Assembly: GCA_903822175.1 (NCBI GenBank)
Contig: CAIJOB010000035.1
Coordinates: 1-52,130 of the forward strand
Direction: 5' to 3'
DNA from: an uncultured Alphaproteobacteria bacterium
Lineage (GTDB): Bacteria; Pseudomonadota; Alphaproteobacteria; Caulobacterales; Caulobacteraceae
Length of the DNA: 52,130 nt
A program made the position numbers and the translations under genes. This document shows positions 26,296 to 35,605 of this stretch, one piece after another. A model generated the notes under the pieces. That model was not told where the DNA came from, ran no database searches, and saw nothing but the letters and a program-made list of their open reading frames with translations. The first letter of the stretch is position 1, and the number at the start of each line of letters is the position of its first letter.

Positions 26296-26769
26296 ATGGA
26301 CGGCGGCGAACTCGACACCAACTACACCTCCAAGATGATCGTCATCACCGAGGGCGAATGGGCCGGCTGGAACCAGTATCCGGGCGGCGACCCGTTCGAG
26401 GACCTGGCCGGGCCGTTCTATTGCCGCATCGACGAGGCGGGCCGCCGCATCTGCGCCTTCCGCGCTGAGCGCAAGCACATGAACGGGGGCATGTTCCTGC
26501 ACGGCGGCTGCGCCATGACCTTCGCCGACTTCAGCCTGTTCTGGATCGCCCGCGAGGCCATCGAGGGCGGCAGCAGCGTGACGGCGACCTTCAACGGCGA
26601 GTTCGTCGGCAGCTGCGGCATCGGCGATCTGGTCGAATGCACCGGCGAGGTGGTGAAGGCGGGCCGCAGCATGGTCTTCGTGCGCGGGATCATCGCCAAC
26701 GCCACGACCGGCGGCGAACCGATGATGAGTTTCTCCTCGGTCCTCAAAAAGACCACTCGGCGTTCCTAG
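26296..26769 (+). CDS. PaaI-family (hotdog) thioesterase
   Basis: 157 aa from ATG 26296 with GGAG six bases upstream; a GTG at 26245 is possible but has no ribosome site. The hotdog core shows HMNGGMFLHGGCAMTFADFSLFWIA, the place of the active-site HGG and acidic residue in PaaI/YdiI enzymes, then TATFNGEFVGSCGIGDLVECTGEVVKAGRSMVFVRGII. It would hydrolyse an acyl-CoA. It is divergent from the thiolase operon with 98 bases between, so both may share regulation. Confidence 0.88.
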   Translation: MDGGELDTNYTSKMIVITEGEWAGWNQYPGGDPFEDLAGPFYCRIDEAGRRICAFRAERKHMNGGMFLHGGCAMTFADFSLFWIAREAIEGGSSVTATFNGEFVGSCGIGDLVECTGEVVKAGRSMVFVRGIIANATTGGEPMMSFSSVLKKTTRRS

Positions 26770-26830
26770 ATATCCGGACTGGACAGGCCGTCGCGCCTTG
26801 TCCCCCTATGGGTGGGTACGGAGGACCAAG

Positions 26831-27187
26831 ATGATCGAGGCCGCCTGCCATTGCGGGGCCGTGAAGCTGACGGCGCCGACCGCGCCGCACACGGTGACGG
26901 AGTGCAACTGCTCGATCTGCCGCAAGCTCGCCGCGCGCTGGGCCTACTATTCGCCGTCCGAGGTGGGGATGCCCAGGGCGGGCTCGACCCAACCCTACGT
27001 CTGGGGCGACCGGATGCTGGCCTTCCATCGCTGCAAGACCTGCGGCGTCACCACCCACTGGCAGAGCCTCGACGGGGCGCAGGAGCGCATGGGCCTGAAC
27101 GTGCGCCTGGTCGATGGGCTCGACTGGCCCGCGATCCGTATTCGCCAGTTCGATGGGGCGGACACCTGGAAGTACCTGGACGAGTAG
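26831..27187 (+). CDS. GFA family (CENP-V/GFA zinc domain) protein
   Basis: 118 aa from ATG 26831, which has GGAGG six bases upstream. Zinc-binding cysteines are at CHCG, ECNCSICRK and CKTCGV, the standard GFA pattern. Family members include glutathione-dependent formaldehyde-activating enzyme, but most have no proven reaction. It ends four bases before the GTG of the LLM oxidoreductase gene. Confidence 0.88.
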   Translation: MIEAACHCGAVKLTAPTAPHTVTECNCSICRKLAARWAYYSPSEVGMPRAGSTQPYVWGDRMLAFHRCKTCGVTTHWQSLDGAQERMGLNVRLVDGLDWPAIRIRQFDGADTWKYLDE

Positions 27188-27191
27188 ACGG

Positions 27192-28199
27192 GTGATCCTT
27201 TCCGCGCTCGACCTGTCGCCGGTCACCGGCGACGCCACGCAGGCTGAGGCCGTGCGCCAGACGATCGCGGTCGCCCGGGCCGCCGAGCGGTTCGGCTATC
27301 ACCGGCTTTGGCTGGCGGAGCACCACAACATCGCCGCCCTGGGATCGCCCGCGCCGGAGATCCTGATCGCCGCGCTAACCCAGGCGACCAGCACCATCCG
27401 CCTGGACTCCGGCGGGGTGATGCTGGTGAACCATTCGCCGCTGAAGGTGGCGGAGGTGTTCATGGAGCTGGAGGCGCTGGCGCCCGGCCGCATCGACCTG
27501 GGCCTTGGCCGCGCGTTGGGAACCGATGCGCGGACCGGCGGCGCCTTGCGCTCCGTCGGCTCGGAGGCCTTCCCGCAGTATTTCCACCTGCTGACCAGCT
27601 GGCTGCTGGACGCGTCCGGCAAGGCGCCGATCGGCGACGAGCATCCTCTGCACGGCATCCACGCCAGTCCCTCCGGCCCCTCGCACCCGCAGGTCTTCGT
27701 GCTCTGCACCTCGGAAGAAAGCGCGATCTTTGCCGGCCAGATGGGGGTCGGCATGGTGTTCGCGGAGTTTATCGCGCGGAGCGAAGGCGGGGCGGCGGTG
27801 GCGGCCTACCGCAAGGCCTTCCAGCCCTCGGCGCTGAGTGCGGAGCCCTGGGCCGGGATCGCGCTGATCGCCTATGCCGCCGAGACTACCGAACAGGCCT
27901 GGGCGGAGGATGCGCTGCGCCGCGCCGCCACCGTCTCGATGCTCTCCGGCCGCCGCCAGCGGTTCACCGACCTGGCCAGCGCCGAGGCCTTCCTGGCCGA
28001 ACACGCCGGGACACCGGTGCGCACCCTGGTCGAAGGCCAGGCCATCGCCGCGGACGCCGCCACCGTCCACGCGCGCCTCGCCGACAAGGCGCACCGCGCC
28101 CAGGCCGACGAGGTTTTCGTCCTGGCCACCGGCCCCAGCCTTGACGCGCGCATCCGCTCGCTGGAATTGATCGCGCAGGTCCATCGGAGCGCCACATGA
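27192..28199 (+). CDS. LLM class flavin-dependent oxidoreductase
   Basis: 335 aa from GTG 27192, four bases after the GFA stop; the sequence VILSALDLSPV is the expected beta-1 strand of the luciferase-like TIM barrel, and the frame upstream is not protein-like. YHRLWLAEHHNIAALGSPAPEILIA and LGSPAPE/SGGVMLVNHSPLKVAEVF are signatures of the MsnO8-type subgroup. It uses reduced flavin to oxidise an unknown organic substrate. The stop overlaps the start of the metallo-hydrolase gene by four bases (ATGA). Confidence 0.92.
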   Translation: MILSALDLSPVTGDATQAEAVRQTIAVARAAERFGYHRLWLAEHHNIAALGSPAPEILIAALTQATSTIRLDSGGVMLVNHSPLKVAEVFMELEALAPGRIDLGLGRALGTDARTGGALRSVGSEAFPQYFHLLTSWLLDASGKAPIGDEHPLHGIHASPSGPSHPQVFVLCTSEESAIFAGQMGVGMVFAEFIARSEGGAAVAAYRKAFQPSALSAEPWAGIALIAYAAETTEQAWAEDALRRAATVSMLSGRRQRFTDLASAEAFLAEHAGTPVRTLVEGQAIAADAATVHARLADKAHRAQADEVFVLATGPSLDARIRSLELIAQVHRSAT

Positions 28200-29092
28200 G
28201 GTTCGCCGCCGCCCTCGTCGTCGCGCTCCTGGCCGCCCCCGGCGCGGCGCTGGCCGCCCCGCTGTTCCAGCCCTGGATCGACGGGACGCAGGCGAGCGAG
28301 CCTGCGATGCAGGTGCAGCGCTACGACGCCGACACCTATGTCATCCGCCAGTCGGTGAAGACCAACTTCGAGGCGCCCTTCCTCTATCTGCTGCTCGGCA
28401 AAGACCGGGCCCTGCTGCTCGACACCGGCGCGGGCGGTCTGCAGGTGCGGCCGACCGTCGACGGCGTCATCGCCGATTGGTTGAAGGCCCACCACCGCGC
28501 CTCGATCCCGCTGGTCGTCGCCCACACCCACAGCCACGGCGACCACCGGCAGGGCGATACGGAGTTCAAGGACCGGCCGGACACCATGGTGGTCGGCTGG
28601 ACCGCCGCCGACGTCGCGGCCTTCTTCAAGATCGCCGACTGGCCCCACGACATCGTCAAATTCGATCTGGGCGGCCGCGTGCTCGACGTCATCCCGACGC
28701 CGGGCCACCATCCGTCGCACATCATGCTGTTCGACGAGCGGACGCATCTGCTGCTGTCCGGCGACACCCTCTATCCGGGCCGCCTCTATGTGCCGGCGGA
28801 CCAGATCGGCGCCTACCGCGACAGCATCGACCGCGCCGTGGCCTTCACGAAAGGGCGCAAGGTCAGCCACGTCCTGGGCGCCCACATCGAGATGACCACG
28901 ACGCCCGGCCAGGACTTCCCGATGCGTGCGCCGGCTCACCCGAACGAGCACGCCCTGGAGCTGCCCTACGCGGACCTGCTTGAACTGCAGGCCGCGGTTC
29001 ATAAGATGGGCGAGACGCCGGTGCGGGATAGGCACGACGACTTCATCGTCTATCCCCTGCCCCCGACGCCGCCGCCGAAGCCCGCCGGCTGA
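28196..29092 (+). CDS. exported metallo-beta-lactamase-fold hydrolase
   Basis: 298 aa. A signal peptide of 20 residues ends ALA-A. The zinc motif is HTHSHGDH (110-117), followed by a histidine in TPGHHPSH and a late aspartate in LLSGDTLYPGRLY. The C-terminal segment ends in a Pro-rich tail. It would be a periplasmic metal-dependent hydrolase acting on an ester, lactone or thioester. Coupled to the LLM gene by a 4-base overlap. Confidence 0.9.
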   Translation: MRFAAALVVALLAAPGAALAAPLFQPWIDGTQASEPAMQVQRYDADTYVIRQSVKTNFEAPFLYLLLGKDRALLLDTGAGGLQVRPTVDGVIADWLKAHHRASIPLVVAHTHSHGDHRQGDTEFKDRPDTMVVGWTAADVAAFFKIADWPHDIVKFDLGGRVLDVIPTPGHHPSHIMLFDERTHLLLSGDTLYPGRLYVPADQIGAYRDSIDRAVAFTKGRKVSHVLGAHIEMTTTPGQDFPMRAPAHPNEHALELPYADLLELQAAVHKMGETPVRDRHDDFIVYPLPPTPPPKPAG

Positions 29093-29123
29093 ACCGGCGT
29101 CCCCGAAGGACGTTGACCCCGCC

Positions 29124-30212
29124 ATGGCAAAAGCTCCCTCGCGTCCGAAGATCCTGATCGTCGGCGCCGGCCCCTGCGGCCTGACCGCGGCGCTGGAACT
29201 GGCCCGGTTGGGCTACCACCCGCGGATCATCGACAAGGCGCCCGGCCCGACGCCGCTCAGCAAGGCCGTCGGCATCAATCCGCGCAGCCTGGAGATCCTG
29301 GACGCGAGCGGCGTCACCGAGCGGCTGCTGGCGCAGGGCATCCGCATGCAGGGCGTTCAGGCGCGCTACGAGGGCCGCCTGCTCGCCGAAATCCAAGTCC
29401 GCCGCCTGCCGCATCGCTTCAACTTCATGCTCGCCCTGCCGCAAAGCGAGACCGAGACGGTGATGGAGGACGTGCTCGTCAGCCTGGGCGTGCGCCCCGA
29501 ATGGAATGTCGAGCTCACCGAGATCCGCCTGGCCGGCGGCAAGGTGGAGGCGGACCTCAAGGGCGCCCACGGCGGGACCTTCGACTATGTGTTCGGCGCC
29601 GATGGCGCGCACAGCCGGGTGCGCGAGGTGCTGAACCTTGGCTTCTCCGGCTACACCCACAAGCGCATCTGGAGCATCGCCGACGCGGTCATCCCCGACT
29701 GGCCGTTCCCGGAAGCCACCGCCATGGCCAACCTGCACCGCAACGGCGACATGGGCTTCATCATCCCGATCGGACCCAAGCGGTTCCGGGCGGTCTCGAA
29801 CACGCCGGAGCCGCTAGCTCATCTGCCCGGTGTCGAGAGCGCGCAGGTCAGCCAGAGCGACACCTTCCACATCCCGGTGCGCCAGGCCGACAGCTACCAG
29901 ACCGGCGGCGTCTTCCTGGGCGGCGATGCGGCCCACGTCCATTCGCCGATCGGCGCGCGGGGCATGAATCTCGGCATCGAGGACGCCTTCGTCTTCGTCC
30001 GCCGCCTTAGCGAGGGGACGCTGGACGGTTACACCTCGGAGCGCCATCCGGTCGGGCGACGCTGGATCCTGCTCAGCGAACGTCTGCTGGGGGTGGTGCA
30101 GTCGTCCAATCCGCTGGTGATCGGAGTCCGCAATCTGGCCATGCGCACGGTGAACAACCTGCCGGGTCTGCAACAGCCGATGATGGAACGCGTGGCCGGC
30201 TTGAAGAACTAG
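29124..30212 (+). CDS. FAD-dependent monooxygenase (aromatic hydroxylase type)
   Basis: 362 aa from ATG 29124; the frame continues upstream inside the previous gene but begins to look real at MAKAPSRPKILIVGAGPCG. The Rossmann GxGxxG is at 14-19, the DG motif GADGAHS is at 158-164 and the GD motif is FLGGDAAHVHSPIGARGMN (265-282). This is the class A flavoprotein hydroxylase layout, slightly shorter than phenol or p-hydroxybenzoate hydroxylases. It lies 31 bases after the metallo-hydrolase gene, so the two monooxygenases, hydrolase and GFA protein form one transcription unit. Confidence 0.9.
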   Translation: MAKAPSRPKILIVGAGPCGLTAALELARLGYHPRIIDKAPGPTPLSKAVGINPRSLEILDASGVTERLLAQGIRMQGVQARYEGRLLAEIQVRRLPHRFNFMLALPQSETETVMEDVLVSLGVRPEWNVELTEIRLAGGKVEADLKGAHGGTFDYVFGADGAHSRVREVLNLGFSGYTHKRIWSIADAVIPDWPFPEATAMANLHRNGDMGFIIPIGPKRFRAVSNTPEPLAHLPGVESAQVSQSDTFHIPVRQADSYQTGGVFLGGDAAHVHSPIGARGMNLGIEDAFVFVRRLSEGTLDGYTSERHPVGRRWILLSERLLGVVQSSNPLVIGVRNLAMRTVNNLPGLQQPMMERVAGLKN

Positions 30213-30216
30213 GCGT

Positions 30217-30828
30217 CTAGGCCTTGGCCGCCGGGCGCTCGCGCATGGCGGTCAGCCAGCGCCCAAGGTTCGTCAGCTCCTCGGGCGGGCGCAGCTTGAC
30301 GATGCGGGCGAAGTCAATGCCCACGCAGGCCACAATGTCGGCGATGGTCAGCCGGTCGGCCGCCAGCCACTCGCTCTCACGCAGGCGCCGGTTGAGCAGC
30401 TTCAGCGCCGAAAGCCCCGTCTTCTGGTTCCATTCGGCGACCTCGGGCACCTGGGCCTCCAGGGCGGCGAAGGCCGGGTGCGCGTGGCGGACGCCCAGCA
30501 TGAAGGGGGTGGCCACCATCATCTCCACACGCCGCGTCCACATCTCGATGACCGCGGTCTCTTCCGGGCTCCGCCCGAACAGGTTCGGCTCCGGATAGCG
30601 GCTTTCCAGGTAGCGGCAGATCGCCAACGACTCGGTGATCGTCGTCCCGTCGTCCATTTCCAGCATCGGCAGCTGCGGCAGGCCAGCCTTGGCCAGATAG
30701 CTCTGCCGCCTGTGCTCGCCGTCGGGAATCGAGACCTGTACGACCTCGATATCGCCGATGCCCTTCTCGGCCATCACCCAGCGTACCCGGCGGGGGTTTG
30801 GCGCAACCGGGGCGTCGTAGAGTTTCAT
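30217..30828 (-). CDS. glutathione S-transferase
   Basis: 203 aa from ATG 30828 (MKLYDAPVAPNPRRVRWVMAEK). A canonical GST: thioredoxin-like N-terminal domain with AGLPQLPMLEMDDGTTITESLAICRYLE (GSH-binding Pro and the E-S pair), helical C-terminal domain with LAADRLTIADIVACVGIDFA. It overlaps the nucleoside transporter stop by four bases (ATGA), so the two are made from one mRNA. Its stop is four bases from the convergent monooxygenase stop. The electrophile handled is unknown. Confidence 0.93.
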   Translation of the reverse strand: MKLYDAPVAPNPRRVRWVMAEKGIGDIEVVQVSIPDGEHRRQSYLAKAGLPQLPMLEMDDGTTITESLAICRYLESRYPEPNLFGRSPEETAVIEMWTRRVEMMVATPFMLGVRHAHPAFAALEAQVPEVAEWNQKTGLSALKLLNRRLRESEWLAADRLTIADIVACVGIDFARIVKLRPPEELTNLGRWLTAMRERPAAKA

Positions 30829-32222
30829 GGCTTGCTCGCGGGCGCCGCAGTGGCTGTGCTGGTGTCCGTCGAGGCCGCCGGATTGGGCGCCAGCGTCGGC
30901 TGCAGCACCGGCGGGGCGGGTTTGGCGGGCGGTGGCGGCTCGTGGCCGAACAGCTCGCTCGGCATGAAGCCGACCACCGAGGCGGTCAGGCAGGTTGCCA
31001 GGAAGCCGGCCATCATCGCCTTCCACACTATGCCCATGATCTCCTGCCGCCGCTCTGGGACCAGCACCGAGTAGCCGGCGACGTTGATGCCCACCGAGGC
31101 GATGTTGGCGAAGCCGCAGAGCGCGTAGGTCATGATCACCCGCGTCCGCTCGTCGATCGCGCCGGTGGGAATCGCCCCCATGCGGATGAAGGCGGTGAAC
31201 TCGGTCAGCACCAGCTTGACGCCCAGCAGCGATCCCGCCGTCGGCGCATCGGCCCAGCGGATGCCGAGCGCCCAGGCCAGCGGGGCGAAGATCACGCCCA
31301 GGATCCGCTCCACAGAGATCGGCGCACCGCCGATGTTGGGGAACATCCCCAGGATGCCGTTGACCATGGCCACCAGGGCCACGAACACGATCAGGGTGGC
31401 GGCGATGTTGAGCACGATGGCCAGCCCGTCCGACGTGCCCTTGATCAGGGCGTCGACCGAACTCTCATAGACCTTGTCCGTCTCCTCGCTGGTGGGCCCC
31501 GCAACCTCCTGCTCGGGCATCCGCGGGATCAGGATGCGCGCCAGCAGGATGCCAGCCGGGGCGGAGATGATCGAGGCGGTCAGCACATGGCTGGCGGCGT
31601 TGGGCAGCACGTCCTTCAGGATCGTCGCATAGGCCACCATGGTCGAGCCGGAGACGCAGCTCATGCCGACCGCGATCAGCATGAACAGCTCGGACCGCGA
31701 GAGCGTCGGCAGATAGGAGCGGATGAAGATCGGCCCTTCCACCTGGCCCATGAAGACCGTGGCGGCGGTAGCCAGGGCCGGCGGACCGCGCATGCCCATG
31801 GTCTTTTCGAAGACCACGCCAAACCCCTGCGTGATCCAGCGCAGAATCCGCCAGTGCCACAGCAGCGCCGCCAGCGCGCAGACCACCAGGATCACCGGCA
31901 GCACGCGGAAGGCGAAGACGAATAGCGAGCCTGGGTCGGTAAGGGCATAGGGCTGGTTGGGCGTGCCTGCGAGAAAGCCGAACACGAAGGCGACGCCGGC
32001 CTGGGTCGAGGCCGAGAGCCCGTCCACCGCATGGCCGACGCCCTGCAGGGCGGAGCGCAGCGCCGGCAGGCCGAACAGCGCCAGCACCAGCACCGCCTGC
32101 ACCAGCACCGCGCCGATCGCCAGCTTCCACGGGAAGGCGCGGCGGTTCTCCGAAAGCGCCCAGCAAAGGCCGATGGCCAGAGCGATGCCCACCAGGCTCT
32201 GCGCATTCTCAAGACGGAACAT
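30825..32222 (-). CDS. nupC: concentrative nucleoside transporter (CNT/NupC family)
   Basis: 465 aa, somewhat longer than E. coli NupC because of a C-terminal Pro/Ala-rich cytoplasmic or periplasmic tail (about 425-465). Hallmarks visible: LAGTPNQPYALTDPG (G-Q type loop), ATVFMGQVEGPIFIRSYLPTLSRSELF, MSCVSGSTMVAYA and KLVLTEFTAF. It imports nucleosides with Na+ or H+. First gene of the nupC-gst pair. Confidence 0.93.
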   Translation of the reverse strand: MFRLENAQSLVGIALAIGLCWALSENRRAFPWKLAIGAVLVQAVLVLALFGLPALRSALQGVGHAVDGLSASTQAGVAFVFGFLAGTPNQPYALTDPGSLFVFAFRVLPVILVVCALAALLWHWRILRWITQGFGVVFEKTMGMRGPPALATAATVFMGQVEGPIFIRSYLPTLSRSELFMLIAVGMSCVSGSTMVAYATILKDVLPNAASHVLTASIISAPAGILLARILIPRMPEQEVAGPTSEETDKVYESSVDALIKGTSDGLAIVLNIAATLIVFVALVAMVNGILGMFPNIGGAPISVERILGVIFAPLAWALGIRWADAPTAGSLLGVKLVLTEFTAFIRMGAIPTGAIDERTRVIMTYALCGFANIASVGINVAGYSVLVPERRQEIMGIVWKAMMAGFLATCLTASVVGFMPSELFGHEPPPPAKPAPPVLQPTLAPNPAASTDTSTATAAPASKP

Positions 32223-32419
32223 ACAGCCGCGATCCCCTTCGCCGCCCCCAAGTCTGCAAACTTGAGTCTCGCGGCCCCCAAACCGCTGATAGAGCGGCAG
32301 AAGTCGGGTGGGCGCAAGATTGCAGCCTGCGGATCGCCCCGGACTCTGCTAGACTCTGTGGATCAAAACGGACGGGCGCCCGGCCTATCGCGAGAGCGCC
32401 CGCTTTAGGGAGCAGGGCT

Positions 32420-33502
32420 ATGGGCAAGAGCGTTTCGATCGCTGCGGTATTGGCATGTGCGCTCACGGCGGCAGGCGCCGTGCAGGCGGCGGAAAAGGCC
32501 TACAGCCCGCCGCGCACCAGCTACGGCAAGCCAGACCTGACCGGCGTCTGGTCCAACGCCTCGGTGACCAACCTCACCCGCGCGCCAGGCGTAGGCGGGC
32601 TGGTGGTCGACCAGGCGCAGGCCGCCAAGCTCGCCAAGGAGAGCCCCTTCGAGAAGCTCGCGGCGGCCGAGGAAGGCCCGTCCAACCTCGACGACAATCT
32701 GCTCAAGGACGGCAACAACGACCGCGGCTACAACACCTTCTGGATCGACCCGGGCAAGAGCCTGGCCAATGTGAAGGGCCAGTTCCGCACCTCCTGGATC
32801 GTCGAGCCGGCCAATGGCCAGATGCCGCTCTCCGACGCCGGCCGCAAGCTGCTGACCGCCGCCCGCGCCGAGCGCGCCAACCATCTGTTCCAGGGGCCCG
32901 AGTACCTGCCCCTGCCCGAACGCTGCATGATCGGCTTCACCGGCGCCGGCGGGCCTGGAATGCTGAACACGATCTACAACAACAACTATCAGATCGTGGA
33001 GACGCCCGACGCCATCGTCATCGACGTGGAGATGGTCCACGACGCCCGCGTCATCCCGATGTTCAAGTCGAAGGCCGAGGCCATCTTTCATCACCGCCCG
33101 GCCGCCATGGCGCCGTGGCTGGGCGACAGCGTCGGCTGGTGGGACGGCGACACCCTGGTGGTCGACACCGTCAACGTGAACCCGGAAGAAGGCCGCGGCG
33201 GGCCGATCTTCCTGTCCGACAGGGGCCACGTGACCGAGAAGTTCACCCGGGTCTCGGCGACCCAGATCTTCTACGCCTTCGAGGTCGAGGATCCGATCTA
33301 CTACACCCAGGCCTGGCGCGCGGAGGAGAGCCTGAACGCGCGCAAGGAGAACGTCTACGAATACGCCTGCCACGAGGGCAACTACGCCATGGCCGGCATC
33401 CTGGGCGGCGCGCGCAGCCAGGAGGCCCAGGGCATCAAGCCGACCATGGGCCCCGGCATCTTCGGCACGCCGATCCCGGAGAAGGCCAAGCCCGGCCAGT
33501 AG
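32420..33502 (+). CDS. exported protein of unknown function
   Basis: 360 aa. Signal peptide MGKSVSIAAVLACALTAAGA, cleaved near AVQA. The mature part opens with KPDLTGVWSN and carries PERCMIGF, NNNYQIVETPDAIVIDVEMVHDARVIP and GWWDGDTLVVDT, a recurring pattern in exported proteins of Caulobacterales, sphingomonads and acidobacteria that lack an assigned function. Beta-rich, possibly lipocalin-like in its ligand-binding role, but that is a guess. The 197-base region upstream has a repeated GACTCTG around 32343-32359 that may belong to its promoter. Confidence 0.8.
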   Translation: MGKSVSIAAVLACALTAAGAVQAAEKAYSPPRTSYGKPDLTGVWSNASVTNLTRAPGVGGLVVDQAQAAKLAKESPFEKLAAAEEGPSNLDDNLLKDGNNDRGYNTFWIDPGKSLANVKGQFRTSWIVEPANGQMPLSDAGRKLLTAARAERANHLFQGPEYLPLPERCMIGFTGAGGPGMLNTIYNNNYQIVETPDAIVIDVEMVHDARVIPMFKSKAEAIFHHRPAAMAPWLGDSVGWWDGDTLVVDTVNVNPEEGRGGPIFLSDRGHVTEKFTRVSATQIFYAFEVEDPIYYTQAWRAEESLNARKENVYEYACHEGNYAMAGILGGARSQEAQGIKPTMGPGIFGTPIPEKAKPGQ

Positions 33503-33513
33503 CCGGCCGGGCT
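33489..33513 (+). terminator. hairpin over the stop codon, possible terminator
   Basis: AGCCCGGCC (33489-33497) and GGCCGGGCT (33505-33513) form a perfect 9-bp stem with a 7-base loop that contains the end of the TAG stop codon. No T-run follows, so it is either a weak or Rho-assisted terminator or an mRNA-stabilising hairpin. The rest of the gap to 33698 holds an inverted repeat CCAGTT/AACTGG (33630-33635 and 33646-33651) upstream of the exporter operon. Confidence 0.4.
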
Positions 33514-33698
33514 ACAGCTCCCGGCGGATTACGAAGGTTTAATCCCGCGATCCGCATCTGAGGCCCGCCCCTCGCGCCTCCTTGTCATTGAGCGCTTCCC
33601 CCGCTCGCGAACGGTTGGCCTGTTACGTCCCAGTTACGGGGATTTAACTGGCCCCTCCGCCGCGGCAGGACCATCTCGCGCTCGAACGGGAGGCGTCC

Positions 33699-34841
33699 AT
33701 GTCGCTGGCTCTGGCCACGCTGCTCTACGAGTGGAAGCGCTACAGCGCCGCCATGGTCGCGCTGGCCTTCTCGGGCCTGCTGATCCTGGCGCAGGTCGGC
33801 ATGTTCACCGGCATCGTGAAGGGCATCACCGCGTCCATCGACCGGTCCCGCGCGGACCTGATGATCCTAACGCCGAAGAACGAGAGCCTGATCAACTCCG
33901 GTCCCAACAGCCTGCCAGAACGCATCCAGCCGCTGATCTACCTGAACCCGCAGGTCACCCAGGTCGAGAGCCTGGACGGCGACGGCGCGCGCTGGGTGAA
34001 CACTCCGGAGAAGGGCAAGAAGGCGGTGACCACCTTCGTCAACACCTTCGACGTCGACCCGACGCCGGACTCGGTGACGCTGCCGGTCGACTACCCGGAA
34101 TCGATCCGGCTCGCCCTGCTCGAGCCCTATGCGGTGATCATGGACAAGACCGCGCTGGCCCGGCTTGGCACCAAGCTGGGGGCCACGGCGACCTTGGGCG
34201 GCAAGACCGTTCACGTCCGCGGCGTTCTCGAAAACTACCCCAACGTCGACCAGCCCACCGTCTACATGTCGCGCGACACCCTGCGACTGCTGGGCATGGG
34301 GCCGAGGAATGGCAAGACCGGCCCCCTGATGGTGCGCCTGAAGGATCCGTCAAAGGCCCTGCAGGTGCGCGATGAGCTGAATGCGGCCAGCCGCGGCGCC
34401 TACAAGGCCTGGAGCAAGCCCGACTTGGCGGCGGCCAATCAGAAGGCCCTGATGGGCCAGCAGATCATCGGCATCTTCCTGGGCTTCTCGCTGTTCCTGG
34501 GCCTGTTGATCGGGGTCGGCATCACCTCGCAAACCCTGCGCGGCGCGATCCTGGCCAGCATCAAGGAGTTCGCGAGCCTGCGGGCGCTTGGCGTCTCCAT
34601 GGGCTCGCTCGGCATGATCGTCTTCGAGCTGTCGCTCTGGGTCGGCGTGGCCGGCCTGATCGCCACGGGCGTCTTCACCTTCCTCGTCTACCTGCTGGGC
34701 AGCAGCCTGGGCATGCCGATGGGCTTCCCGCTGCCCTGGGTGATCACCGTGGTCATCCTCCTGGCCGCCATCTCGATCCTCTCAGGGCTTTTCTCCCTGG
34801 GCATCCTCAAGAAAAGCCAACCTGCGGACCTGCTGCGATGA
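33699..34841 (+). CDS. ABC transporter permease, FtsX/DevC type
   Basis: 380 aa from ATG 33699 with GGGAGG upstream. One N-terminal membrane helix (about 17-40), a long periplasmic domain (about 45-255) and three C-terminal helices form the MacB/FtsX topology. Its neighbours (ATPase, then HlyD-type adaptor) and the sequence SIKEFASLRALGVSMGSLG match the DevC branch of DevBCA exporters, which move glycolipids or similar molecules. First gene of the operon; overlaps the ATPase gene by four bases. Confidence 0.9.
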   Translation: MSLALATLLYEWKRYSAAMVALAFSGLLILAQVGMFTGIVKGITASIDRSRADLMILTPKNESLINSGPNSLPERIQPLIYLNPQVTQVESLDGDGARWVNTPEKGKKAVTTFVNTFDVDPTPDSVTLPVDYPESIRLALLEPYAVIMDKTALARLGTKLGATATLGGKTVHVRGVLENYPNVDQPTVYMSRDTLRLLGMGPRNGKTGPLMVRLKDPSKALQVRDELNAASRGAYKAWSKPDLAAANQKALMGQQIIGIFLGFSLFLGLLIGVGITSQTLRGAILASIKEFASLRALGVSMGSLGMIVFELSLWVGVAGLIATGVFTFLVYLLGSSLGMPMGFPLPWVITVVILLAAISILSGLFSLGILKKSQPADLLR

Positions 34842-35584
34842 GCTCTTCCCAACCCGCCCTGGTGGCAAAAGGCCTCGTGAAGCGCTTCAAGACCGGGCGC
34901 ACGCACATCGAGGTGCTGAAGTCGGTCGACTTCGAAGCCCTGCACGGCGAAGTGACCATGGTCATGGGCCCGTCGGGCTCGGGCAAGTCGACGCTCGTCG
35001 CGGCGCTGTCAGGCCTGCTGCGCCCTGACACCGGCTCGGTCAGTGCCATGGGCCAGGACATCTGGGCGCTGAAGCCCAGCAAGATCGACCGCTTCCGGCT
35101 CGACCACTGCGGCTTCATCTTCCAGGGCTTCAACCTGTTCCCGGCGCTGACCGCGCGCCAGCAGGTCGAGATCATCCTCAAGTACAAAGGTTTTTCGCGC
35201 TCCGAGGCCCGCCACAAGGCGGCGATCGCGCTCACCGAGGTGGGCCTGGAGATGCGCATGAACTCGCGCCCCTCCGAGATGTCCGGCGGTGAGAAGCAGC
35301 GCGTGGCCATCGCGCGTGCGCTCGCCAAGGACCCGCAGCTGCTGTTCGCCGACGAGCCGACCAGCGCGCTGGACGGCGAGAACGGCCAGGTGGTGATCAA
35401 GCTCCTGCAGCGCGCCGCCAAGTCATTCGGGGCCGCCGTGGTGGTCGTCACCCACGACCCCAGGCTGGAGGCCTACGCCGACCGCATCATCCACATCGAG
35501 GACGGCCTGATCCTCGATGACCGCCGGGCCGACCCACTGTCGCCCGAACCCCATCGCCACCTCCCCGAATTCGCCGGGGCCTAA
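34838..35584 (+). CDS. ABC transporter ATP-binding protein, DevA/MacB/LolD type
   Basis: 248 aa. Walker A GPSGSGKS (44-51), Q-loop in FIFQGFNLFPALTA, signature MSGGEKQRVAIARALAKDP, Walker B LLFADEPTSALD and the H-loop in VVVTHDPRLEAYADRI are all intact. It powers the FtsX-type permease encoded just upstream. A 23-residue C-terminal tail after the H-loop region ends in PEPHRHLPEFAGA. Confidence 0.95.
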   Translation: MSSSQPALVAKGLVKRFKTGRTHIEVLKSVDFEALHGEVTMVMGPSGSGKSTLVAALSGLLRPDTGSVSAMGQDIWALKPSKIDRFRLDHCGFIFQGFNLFPALTARQQVEIILKYKGFSRSEARHKAAIALTEVGLEMRMNSRPSEMSGGEKQRVAIARALAKDPQLLFADEPTSALDGENGQVVIKLLQRAAKSFGAAVVVVTHDPRLEAYADRIIHIEDGLILDDRRADPLSPEPHRHLPEFAGA

Positions 35585-35605
35585 GGGCCCCAAAGGACCA
35601 TCGTC

